NCBI GenBank assembly: GCA_964541215.1
Contig: CAZIPP010000028.1
Coordinates: forward strand, 1-15,024
Length of the DNA: 15,024 nt
Origin: SIG469 sp964541215
GTDB taxonomy: Bacteria > Bacillota > Clostridia > Oscillospirales > Oscillospiraceae
Direction of reading: 5' to 3'
Both the position numbers and the translations under genes were made by a program. Shown one piece after another: positions 6,957 through 13,898 of this stretch (positions are counted from its first letter, which is position 1; each line of letters begins with the position of its first letter). The notes below the pieces were generated by a model, which had not been told where the DNA came from, did not search any database, and saw nothing but the letters and a program-made list of their open reading frames with translations.

Positions 6957-8288
6957 ATGAGACCTACAAGTCTTGATACCATAGCCCTGTGGTGCGGCGG
7001 AACGTGTTCCGCTGAAGCCACAGTAACAGGCATGTGCCTTGATTCAAGAACAGCTGTGCCGGGAGACCTGTTTTTTGCCATTAAGGGGCAGAACGTGGAC
7101 GGACACAGCTATATAGAAGCCGCCGCAAAAAACGGAGCCGCGGCAGCTGTAGTCACCGAAAACGGCAGCTGGAGCATACCCACCGTAAAGGTTTCTGACG
7201 GTGTGCAGGCGGCGGCACAGATCGCGGCACAGTATCGCAAAACTCTTGGCGCAAAGATCTGCGCCGTAACAGGCAGTGTTGGCAAGACGACCACCAAGGA
7301 AATGATACATACTGTCCTGTCGGTCGGATACAACACGGGAAAATCCACAAAGAATCACAACAATCTGCTGGGACTTTCCCTGTCTCTTCTTGGTCAGGAT
7401 GACAGCCATGAAGCTATCGTGCTGGAGTTGGGCATGAACCACTTCGGTGAGCTTAGCGAGCTTACCGCCATGGCGCTGCCTGATGTGGCTGTTATCTCCA
7501 ATATCGGAACCATGCATATTGAGCATCTTGGCTCCCGCGAAGGTATCCTTAAAGCCAAGCTTGAGATACTGGAAGGACTTGCACCCGGCGGTGTCGCAGT
7601 GCTCAACGGCGATGAACCGCTGCTGAGGAATGCGGATATATCCCACGAAATATGCCGGTTCGGCTTTTCCGATGATTGCCATGTCCGTGGTGAAAACTAT
7701 CGTGAGACTGAGAACGGCTGCGAATTTGACGCGTATATTTACGGAACTGCCCAGCATATCGTTCTGCCCGTTGAAGGACGCCATAACGCCATGAACGCCC
7801 TTTCCGCATTGGCGGTAGGATATCGGTACGATGTGCCTGCCAAGTCCATGGCAGATGCGCTGGCAGGTTTCCAAAATACAGGGATGCGCCAGAATATCTA
7901 CAGATCTGGAGACTATACCATAATCGAAGACTGCTACAACGCGGGTCCTGAATCCACCGCTGCGTCGCTGTCTGTTCTGGCAACGAAGCCGGGAAAGCGC
8001 ATCGCGGTTCTGGGTTCCATGCTGGAGCTTGGCAGCCACAGCAGAGCCGAACATGAAAAAACTGGTCGCCTTGCAGCCGAGACTGCCGATGTTTTGCTGA
8101 CTTTTGGTGATGATATGGCGTTTGGAGCCGAGGAAGCAAAAAAGCTGGGTATGGAAGCCCATGCTTTTTCTGACAGAGCCGAGCTTGTGGCTAAGCTTAA
8201 GCAGATAGCCGAAGCGGGAGATACTATACTTTTTAAGGGCAGCCGCGGTATGAAAATGGAACAGATACTGGAAGCCTTTTTGAAGTAA
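6957..8288 (+). CDS. murF: UDP-MurNAc-tripeptide:D-Ala-D-Ala ligase MurF
   Basis: MurF completes the cytoplasmic precursor by adding D-Ala-D-Ala to UDP-MurNAc-tripeptide. The 443-residue product shows the ATP loop AVTGSVGKTTTKEM at 103-116, NHNN at 133-136, the ELGMNHFGE block at 157-165, the C-terminal EDCYNAGPEST at 324-334, and LGSMLELGSHSRAEH at 352-366. The tryptophan/glycine-type N-terminal domain that holds the UDP moiety is present (SRxxxPGDLFFAIKG at 30-44). It begins four bases after murE, and its Shine-Dalgarno (AAAGGG-like) lies in the last codons of murE. No truncation or missing residue is seen. Confidence 0.96.
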   Translation: MRPTSLDTIALWCGGTCSAEATVTGMCLDSRTAVPGDLFFAIKGQNVDGHSYIEAAAKNGAAAAVVTENGSWSIPTVKVSDGVQAAAQIAAQYRKTLGAKICAVTGSVGKTTTKEMIHTVLSVGYNTGKSTKNHNNLLGLSLSLLGQDDSHEAIVLELGMNHFGELSELTAMALPDVAVISNIGTMHIEHLGSREGILKAKLEILEGLAPGGVAVLNGDEPLLRNADISHEICRFGFSDDCHVRGENYRETENGCEFDAYIYGTAQHIVLPVEGRHNAMNALSALAVGYRYDVPAKSMADALAGFQNTGMRQNIYRSGDYTIIEDCYNAGPESTAASLSVLATKPGKRIAVLGSMLELGSHSRAEHEKTGRLAAETADVLLTFGDDMAFGAEEAKKLGMEAHAFSDRAELVAKLKQIAEAGDTILFKGSRGMKMEQILEAFLK

Positions 8289-8313
8289 GCTAAAGTAAGG
8301 AAAGAGAGTAACA

Positions 8314-9294
8314 ATGAAAACTATATTTCTGACGATCGCCATCGCATTCATTGCCGGCATCATAGCAGCAAAATTCTGGATACCGGCGCTGAGAAAGCTC
8401 AAAGCAGGCGGCAGCATAAGAGAAGAAGGACCCAAGTGGCACATGACCAAGCAGGGAACTCCCATCATGGGCGGTCTGATATTCATTACCGCGCTGATAA
8501 TTGCCCTTGTTGTAATCTACTTTGTATCAGCCAAAAGCGGCGAGATCCACGGAACCATGCTTATCGTGCTTACGGTGCTCAGTCTTATCAACGGTGTTAT
8601 CGGATTTATTGATGACTATGTAAAGGTAAAAAAACACCGCAATCTCGGTCTTACCGCCATTCAGAAGCTGGTACTGCAAATAGCGGCATCCGTGTGCTTC
8701 CTGCTGCTGCTTCGGAACATGGGATATATCAGCTCAGGTCTTTACATTCCCTATGCCAAAGTGTGGATAAGTCTGCCATGGATCGCATATATGATAATCG
8801 GAGCCTTCATTATCGTGGGCTGCGTCAACAGTGTAAACCTTACAGACGGTATCGATGGTCTTGCCACCGGCGTTACAATGCCTGTGTGCGTGTTCTTTAT
8901 CGCCGCCGCCATATCCAGAGAGAATATGTCTGTTGCCGTTTTTGCCGCAGCACTGCTTGGCGGGCTTGGAGCGTTCCTTGTTTTCAACTTCAACCCGGCA
9001 AAGATATTCATGGGAGATACAGGATCCCTTTTCCTCGGCGGAGCTGTGGCAGCCATGGCGTTTGCGCTGGATATGCCTGTTATACTTATCCCTGTTGGCA
9101 TCGTTTATATCTGCGAGGCTCTTTCGGTCATTTTGCAGGTGAGCTATTTCAAGCTCACTGGCGGCAAACGCATATTCAAAATGTCTCCGCTGCACCATCA
9201 TTTTGAGATGTGCGGCTGGAAAGAGAAAAAGGTATTTGCAGTGTTTACCATCGTCTGCGCACTTGGATGCATCGTGGGATATCTTGGTATCTGA
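8314..9294 (+). CDS. mraY: Phospho-MurNAc-pentapeptide transferase MraY
   Basis: MraY transfers phospho-MurNAc-pentapeptide from UDP to undecaprenyl phosphate in the membrane, forming lipid I. The 326 residues match the Firmicutes length. About ten hydrophobic segments alternate with conserved cytoplasmic loops: GPKWHMTKQGTPIMGG at 39-54, the paired aspartates in FIDDY (D100, D101), NLTDGIDGL at 175-183, NPAKIFMGDTGS at 227-238 with the Mg-binding-type D235, and the triple histidine at 294-296. The ATG at 8314 follows a GGAAAGAG stretch. In many Firmicutes murD follows mraY; here only 19 bases separate it from ftsW, so murD has been lost or moved from this position. Confidence 0.97.
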   Translation: MKTIFLTIAIAFIAGIIAAKFWIPALRKLKAGGSIREEGPKWHMTKQGTPIMGGLIFITALIIALVVIYFVSAKSGEIHGTMLIVLTVLSLINGVIGFIDDYVKVKKHRNLGLTAIQKLVLQIAASVCFLLLLRNMGYISSGLYIPYAKVWISLPWIAYMIIGAFIIVGCVNSVNLTDGIDGLATGVTMPVCVFFIAAAISRENMSVAVFAAALLGGLGAFLVFNFNPAKIFMGDTGSLFLGGAVAAMAFALDMPVILIPVGIVYICEALSVILQVSYFKLTGGKRIFKMSPLHHHFEMCGWKEKKVFAVFTIVCALGCIVGYLGI

Positions 9295-9313
9295 TCTCTA
9301 AAGGAGGGTGACC

Positions 9314-10483
9314 ATGACCCTTTTCAAATCCCAAAAGAACGATACAAAAGTTAATACCAATGCAGAAACAGTGGAAGACAGCAGAGGTGTTGTGGACGCG
9401 CCGTTCCTTGTTCTCGTGCTGCTTCTGGTAGGCATCGGTCTTATCATGATGTTTTCTGCCAGCTATGCTTCGGCATATGAAGAAACCGATAACGCTACAT
9501 ATTATTTTATTCGACAGCTTGTGTATTCTTTAGGCGGCATTGCCATCATGATTGTTGTGGCAGTACTGCCATACCAGGTGCTTCGAGCGGTTCCTTTTCC
9601 GCTGCTTATCGTGGCGTTTGTTACCCTGGCGCTGGTTCCGCTTGTGGGCAGCACTGTCAACGGTGCCAAACGATGGATCGACCTTGGATTTATCAGCTTC
9701 CAGCCTTCTGAGATAGCAAAGGCAGCTATAATTTTTACCTTTGCCGCAATGATATCCAGAAGGAAAGAGCCTATCAGGGTATTGGACAAAAGCATTGTGC
9801 CGTATGTTTCGATACTGTTTGTTTTCTGTGTGCTGCTTGTTCTTGAGCCTCACCTTTCCGGTACAATAATCATCATTGCTCTGGGTGCGGTAATGCTGTT
9901 CCTGGGAGGAATGAAGCTGGGCTGGTTCGTTGCGGGTTTTGGTATCGTCGGCGCCGCAGGTGCGCTGATAATCAGATTCCTTCCCTATGCTCAGGAAAGA
10001 ATAGCCATGTATAACGATCCATGGCTTGATCCCAGCGACAGCGGATATCAGATAATCCAGTCTATTTACGCTATTTCCTCCGGAGGACTTCTTGGACTTG
10101 GGCTGGGAAAGAGCCGCCAGAAGTATTTGTATCTGCCGGAAGAACATAACGACTTCATTTTCGCCATTGTGTGTGAGGAGCTGGGATTCATCGGAGCAAC
10201 GCTTGTGCTTGTGCTTTTTGCGCTGCTGATCATCCGGGGATATTATCTCTCGCTGAAGGCTTACGACCGTTACGGCTCCCTGCTGACAGCCGGATTTACA
10301 ACGCTGTTGGCGCTTCAGGTGTTTTTGAACGTTGGCGTTGTGACCAAGCTTTTGCCCACCACAGGCATTTCGATGCCCTTTTTCAGCTATGGCGGCACAG
10401 CGCTGATGATACAGCTGGCTGAAATGGGAGTTATACTTAACGTCTCAAAATATAAAGGTAAAAAAAGGAAGGTGAGGAAATGA
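9314..10483 (+). CDS. ftsW: SEDS peptidoglycan glycosyltransferase FtsW/SpoVE
   Basis: This polytopic SEDS protein polymerises lipid II into glycan strands at the septum together with the class B PBP. The 389-residue product has about ten membrane segments. Family landmarks are NGAKRWI at 116-122, FQPSEIAK at 129-136, GYQIIQS at 244-250, GLGLGKSRQK at 261-270, YLPEEHNDFIFA at 273-284, and PTTGISMPFFSYGGT at 348-362. The aspartate D239 in WLDP, just before SDSGYQ, aligns by eye with the proposed catalytic aspartate of FtsW/RodA (D297 in E. coli FtsW). The ATG at 9314 follows a strong AAGGAGG (9301-9307) by six bases. An in-frame GTG at 9308 overlaps that site and is rejected. The stop overlaps the murG start (ATGA), which implies coupling. 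FtsW and SpoVE cannot be told apart from sequence alone. Confidence 0.95.
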   Translation: MTLFKSQKNDTKVNTNAETVEDSRGVVDAPFLVLVLLLVGIGLIMMFSASYASAYEETDNATYYFIRQLVYSLGGIAIMIVVAVLPYQVLRAVPFPLLIVAFVTLALVPLVGSTVNGAKRWIDLGFISFQPSEIAKAAIIFTFAAMISRRKEPIRVLDKSIVPYVSILFVFCVLLVLEPHLSGTIIIIALGAVMLFLGGMKLGWFVAGFGIVGAAGALIIRFLPYAQERIAMYNDPWLDPSDSGYQIIQSIYAISSGGLLGLGLGKSRQKYLYLPEEHNDFIFAIVCEELGFIGATLVLVLFALLIIRGYYLSLKAYDRYGSLLTAGFTTLLALQVFLNVGVVTKLLPTTGISMPFFSYGGTALMIQLAEMGVILNVSKYKGKKRKVRK

Positions 10484-11607
10484 ATATTATCTTCACCTGC
10501 GGCGGTACGGGTGGTCACATCAACCCCGCCATCGCTGTTGCAAAGCTTGTTCAGAAAAGCCGTCCTCAGAGCAAAATACTTTTTGTTGGCGCCGAGGATG
10601 GTATGGAAACGGATCTTGTTCCCCGTGAAGGCTTTGAACTGGAGACAGTGAAAATATCCAACTTTCAGCGAAAGCCTACGCCTAAAAATATCGCCCATAA
10701 TGTCAAAACCGCAGTTAATATAGCCGGAAGTCTCAGAAAGGCGGATAAGATAATAGACAGCTTCAAGCCTGATGTCATAATCGGTACCGGCGGATACGCC
10801 AGCTTTCCTATTCTGTATCGCGGAGCTGCCCGGAAGATACCTGCCGCCGTACACGAGGCCAATGCCGTTCCCGGACTTGCCACAAGACTGGTGGCAGATA
10901 AAGTAGATCGCATACTGGTCAATTTTGCTGAGAGCGCGAACGCTTATAAAGATCCGTCAAAAGTAATTGCTGTTGGTATGCCGGTCAAGGAAGAGTTTGT
11001 TTTTGGGAACAAGGCAGAAGCCAGGAAGAAGCTTGGTCTGGATGATAAACCGCTGGTGGTTTCCTACTGGGGCTCACTGGGCGCCAGAGAGATGAACAAG
11101 AAAATAGCCGATTTCATCAGGCTGGAATGTGAGCATGAACCCTTCAACCATATCCATGCTACGGGAAGCTTTGGCTGGCGGTGGATGCCCGACAGATTGA
11201 AGGATATGGGCGTTGATCTGGCTGCACATAAAAGTGTTGACATGAGGGAATATATCTACGATATGCCCACGGTCATGGCAGCTGCTGACATCGTAATAAG
11301 CCGTGCCGGAGCATCCACTCTTAGTGAGATAACCGCTTCCGGCAAAGCGTCTATAATAGTGCCGTCGCCTAATGTGACCGGAAACCATCAGGAGAAAAAC
11401 GCGAGGATATTGGAAAACCGTGGAGCGGCAAAGGTCATTACGGAAGACGACTGCACCGGTCAGGTGCTGTTTGACCTTGTTGCTCAGCTGCTGAGCGACA
11501 GGGAGACCATGAAGAGCATGAGCGCGGCGGCGGCAGAAATGTCGGTTCCGGATTCTGCGTCAAAGATTTATTCGGTCATCTGTGAACTCAGCGATAAAAA
11601 CCGATAA
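10480..11607 (+). CDS. murG: Lipid II synthase MurG (GlcNAc transferase)
   Basis: MurG transfers GlcNAc from UDP-GlcNAc to lipid I at the inner face of the membrane, forming lipid II. The 375-residue product has two Rossmann-type halves (GT-B fold). The N-terminal glycine loop GGTGGHINP is at 8-16, GTGGYAS at 102-108, HEANAVPG at 125-132, and the UDP-GlcNAc-binding SRAGASTLSE at 274-283. HQEKNA is at 303-308. The second glycine-rich loop reads SYWGSLGA (195-202), where many homologues have GGSxGA, so a Trp replaces the first Gly. The start codon overlaps the ftsW stop by four bases and has the Shine-Dalgarno GGTGAGG within ftsW. Confidence 0.95.
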   Translation: MNIIFTCGGTGGHINPAIAVAKLVQKSRPQSKILFVGAEDGMETDLVPREGFELETVKISNFQRKPTPKNIAHNVKTAVNIAGSLRKADKIIDSFKPDVIIGTGGYASFPILYRGAARKIPAAVHEANAVPGLATRLVADKVDRILVNFAESANAYKDPSKVIAVGMPVKEEFVFGNKAEARKKLGLDDKPLVVSYWGSLGAREMNKKIADFIRLECEHEPFNHIHATGSFGWRWMPDRLKDMGVDLAAHKSVDMREYIYDMPTVMAAADIVISRAGASTLSEITASGKASIIVPSPNVTGNHQEKNARILENRGAAKVITEDDCTGQVLFDLVAQLLSDRETMKSMSAAAAEMSVPDSASKIYSVICELSDKNR

Positions 11608-11637
11608 TTAACAAAAATTGATCCCTCCGCATAGGAT
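11608..11637 (+). promoter_or_regulatory. Possible weak promoter in the murG-murA gap
   Basis: TTAACA (11608-11613) and TAGGAT (11632-11637) are separated by 18 bases and match the consensus at 5/6 and 4/6 positions. Transcription would begin near 11643, inside the loop of the murA leader hairpin, so such transcripts would lack its left arm. This is a tentative call. Confidence 0.3.
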
Positions 11638-11663
11638 AGGCTGACTATCGATTGCGGAGGGAT
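11621..11663 (+). promoter_or_regulatory. Leader hairpin that buries the murA Shine-Dalgarno
   Basis: ATCCCTCCGCA (11621-11631) and TGCGGAGGGAT (11653-11663) are perfectly complementary over 11 bp. Inside, GATAG (11635-11639) pairs with CTATC (11645-11649) around a GCTGA loop, so the hairpin is long and stable. The right arm contains the GGAGG (11656-11660) that serves the murA ATG at 11668, which would be fully sequestered. No T-tract follows, so it is not a typical terminator. Translational control of murA is the natural inference. Confidence 0.65.
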
Positions 11664-11667
11664 AAGT

Positions 11668-12918
11668 ATGTTTATCGTAAGCGGAGGAAACAGGCTTCAG
11701 GGAACGGTGAAACTCAGCGGAGCAAAAAACAGCGTGCTGCCGATACTGGCGGCGTCTTTGATAAACAGGGGAGAAAGCCTGATAGAAAATTGCCCCGACC
11801 TTAGTGACGTTCAGGCATCCATTGAAATACTCAGGCATTTGGGATGCGTTGTAAAAAAAGAAGGCAAAACCATTTACATAGATTCCGGACCCATGTCAAG
11901 ATGCGATATACCTGATGAGCTGATGCGTAAAATGCGGTCATCAGTAATTTTCCTCGGCCCCATACTGGCGTGCGCTGGCTGCGTTGATATGTTTATGCCG
12001 GGAGGCTGCGAACTTGGAAGCAGACCTATCGACATTCATCTTGCCGCCATGAGAAAAATGGGCGCATATGTGGACGACAGCGGCGGAGCGGTAAAATGCC
12101 GTGCAGAAAGGCTCAAAGGTGCGGAGATAAACCTGTCTTTTCCCAGTGTGGGAGCAACGGAAAATATCATGCTTGCAGCCTGCCTTGCTGAAGGGGATAC
12201 AGTTATAACCAATGCTGCCTGTGAACCGGAGATCGAAGACCTGCAGACATACCTTCAGGCAATGGGAGCTGATGTGACCGGCGCAGGAACGTCAACGGTC
12301 GTGATAAAAGGGAAAAGGGAACTGCATAATGCGGTGCACAGCGTAGTGCCTGACCGCATTGTCGCGGCTACATATATGTCTGCTGTCTGCTCTGCGGGAG
12401 GAAAGGTAACAATAGAAAACGCTGTGCCTGCTCACCTTAAAGCAATAACCGACGTGCTTACGGCAGCAGGATGCGTTATTACCGAACTGCCCGAAGGGAT
12501 AGAGATAGTCTCAAAGGGCAGACCCAAAGCGGTACCGCATATCAGAACAGCTCCATATCCTGGTTTCCCGACAGATGCGCAGGCACCGGTAATGGCAGCT
12601 TTGCTGAAAGCAAAGGGTACAAGTGTGTTTGTGGAAACGATATTTGAAAACAGGTTCCGTCATGTGGGCGAACTGATGCGCATGGGAGCGGATATCAGGA
12701 CCGAGGGAAGAGCGGCAGTAGTATTCGGAGTGGAAAGTCTGGGCGGCGCAGTTATGGAATGTACAGACCTTCGCGGAGGCGCTGCGCTGGTGGCAGCGGC
12801 GCTGGGCGCGGAAGGAGAAAGCCGCATAACAGGACTTAAGCACATCGACCGTGGGTATGATAGTTTGGAGAAAGATCTAAAAAATATCGGAGCGGCAATA
12901 AAACGGGTGGAAATTTGA
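11668..12918 (+). CDS. murA: UDP-GlcNAc 1-carboxyvinyltransferase MurA
   Basis: MurA catalyses the committed step of peptidoglycan synthesis, adding enolpyruvate from PEP to UDP-GlcNAc; it is the fosfomycin target. The 416-residue product has the two-domain EPSP-synthase fold length. SGAKNSVLPILAA at 17-29 contains the substrate-binding Lys20-Asn21 pair. RSSVIFLGPILA is at 90-101, and MPGGCELGSRPID at 110-122 supplies the catalytic Cys114 (Cys115 in E. coli), so it should be fosfomycin-sensitive at this residue. FPTDAQAP and the ENRFRHVGEL block lie in the C-terminal half. Many Gram-positives have two MurA paralogues; whether this is the major one is not visible here. The gene starts 60 bases after murG, behind a hairpin that covers its Shine-Dalgarno, and has no terminator after it. 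Confidence 0.96.
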   Translation: MFIVSGGNRLQGTVKLSGAKNSVLPILAASLINRGESLIENCPDLSDVQASIEILRHLGCVVKKEGKTIYIDSGPMSRCDIPDELMRKMRSSVIFLGPILACAGCVDMFMPGGCELGSRPIDIHLAAMRKMGAYVDDSGGAVKCRAERLKGAEINLSFPSVGATENIMLAACLAEGDTVITNAACEPEIEDLQTYLQAMGADVTGAGTSTVVIKGKRELHNAVHSVVPDRIVAATYMSAVCSAGGKVTIENAVPAHLKAITDVLTAAGCVITELPEGIEIVSKGRPKAVPHIRTAPYPGFPTDAQAPVMAALLKAKGTSVFVETIFENRFRHVGELMRMGADIRTEGRAAVVFGVESLGGAVMECTDLRGGAALVAAALGAEGESRITGLKHIDRGYDSLEKDLKNIGAAIKRVEI

Positions 12919-12936
12919 AGAATAATGGTGTATAAT
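12908..12936 (+). promoter_or_regulatory. Probable promoter for divIB
   Basis: A perfect TATAAT (12931-12936) is preceded at 17 bases by TGGAAA (12908-12913), which overlaps the end of murA. A start near 12943 would give a leader of about 34 bases before the divIB start. This would let divIB, and possibly ftsZ, be expressed apart from the upstream genes. The -35 is only fair. Confidence 0.45.
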
Positions 12937-12976
12937 GTATCAGTCAAATTATGATCTGCCGTGGAGGTGATAAAAC

Positions 12977-13735
12977 TTGAACAGAGAAAACACAAAAAAG
13001 CGCACCCGCAGAACAGGTCTGGGACCTCTGCAAAAGTTTATCACCGTTCTGCTGGCAGCGCTTGTGGTATCTTTTTCCACCATGGTTTTTTTCAAGGTGG
13101 ATACCTTCGTTGTAATTGGCAATAACCAGTATACGGATGAAGAGATTATCGAAGCTTCCGGCGTTGCTGTGGGCGACAATCTTATCCTTATAAACAAAGG
13201 GCAAACGGCAAATCTTATAAGAGGGCAGCTGAATTATATTACCGATGTTAAGCTGCTGCGTGTTTTGCCCGGCACCCTTGAGATATCGGTAAACGAATCC
13301 GGAGCTGCGGCTTATGTTACAGACGCGGTAGGCTCTGTATGGTATATCGATAAGACCGGAAAAGTTCTTTCCAAGGCAGAGCAGCCCAATGGCATCGCCG
13401 TTGTGGGCTTTACTCCCGAAGGAGCTACCGCGGGATACAGCCTGACCACTGTTGAAGGCGATGAAACAAAGCTCACTCAGCTGACTGCTTTGCTGGAGGC
13501 GCTTGAAAACAACGGTATAGCGGCCAATGTCAGCGTCATAGACCTCAGTACAGACTACAATCCCAAGCTGACATATGATGAAAGATTCATCGTTGAGCTT
13601 GGAACGATAGACGATATAGACTACAAACTCGAATACCTTATCGCGGTGCGGGAACTGCTTACAGACAGTCAGTCCGGTACCATAGATCTGACTTTGGATT
13701 CCGATAATATGGCTCATTTTCGTCCAAATGCGTAA
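12977..13735 (+). CDS. divIB: Cell division protein DivIB/FtsQ (POTRA domain)
   Basis: DivIB/FtsQ is a bitopic protein that joins FtsL and DivIC in regulating septal cell-wall synthesis. The 252-residue product has a very basic cytoplasmic tail (residues 1-20), one membrane segment (about 21-39), and an external POTRA domain (about 42-108). That domain starts with the typical VVIGNNQYTDEEIIEASGV and includes the VLPGTLEISVNE strand (97-107). A beta-rich domain follows. The start is a TTG at 12977, chosen because a near-perfect GGAGGTGAT (12963-12971) lies at correct spacing and the next Met (36) is inside the membrane segment. A possible promoter precedes it. The low-strength start codon may limit its level. 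Confidence 0.9.
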   Translation: MNRENTKKRTRRTGLGPLQKFITVLLAALVVSFSTMVFFKVDTFVVIGNNQYTDEEIIEASGVAVGDNLILINKGQTANLIRGQLNYITDVKLLRVLPGTLEISVNESGAAAYVTDAVGSVWYIDKTGKVLSKAEQPNGIAVVGFTPEGATAGYSLTTVEGDETKLTQLTALLEALENNGIAANVSVIDLSTDYNPKLTYDERFIVELGTIDDIDYKLEYLIAVRELLTDSQSGTIDLTLDSDNMAHFRPNA

Positions 13736-13779
13736 ATGAACACAAGATACGGTGAAAAGTTGATTAGTTTTGCGAAAAT

Positions 13780-13811
13780 AGGTCAATAAATTGTGCCAAG
13801 ACTATTGACCT
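13780..13811. promoter_or_regulatory. 9-bp inverted repeat overlapping the ftsZ -35
   Basis: AGGTCAATA (13780-13788) and TATTGACCT (13803-13811) are perfect inverted arms separated by 14 bases. The right arm contains the TTGACC -35 element of the ftsZ promoter. It could be an operator for a dimeric regulator. It could also be a weak A/T-rich terminator for divIB, since it is followed by TTTGGACATTTTC, though this T-tract is poor. Confidence 0.45.
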
Positions 13812-13833
13812 TTGGACATTTTCGATATATTAT
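13805..13833 (+). promoter_or_regulatory. Promoter of ftsZ
   Basis: TTGACC (13805-13810), 17 bases, and TATTAT (13828-13833) form a strong sigma-A promoter in the 163-base gap before ftsZ. Transcription should start near 13840, leaving a leader of about 59 bases. A separate strong promoter fits the need for abundant FtsZ. Confidence 0.7.
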
Positions 13834-13859
13834 ATTATGTAAAGAAATAGGCTTATCAG

Positions 13860-13873
13860 GGAAAATATTTTCC
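13860..13873. repeat. 14-bp perfect palindrome in the ftsZ leader
   Basis: GGAAAATATTTTCC is a perfect palindrome about 20 bases downstream of the predicted ftsZ transcription start and 12 bases before its AGGAGG (13885-13890). It may be a protein-binding site or a minor RNA hairpin; no known operator is recognised with confidence. Confidence 0.4.
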
Positions 13874-13898
13874 ATTTTACACATAGGAGGAAGCAACC

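Noticed and set aside
7044..8486. A 480-codon minus-strand open frame opposite murF
   Set aside because: It is an antisense shadow: murF on the plus strand has all catalytic motifs, and the antisense product shows no family features and is Cys/His/Arg-rich in a way typical of reversed coding sequence.
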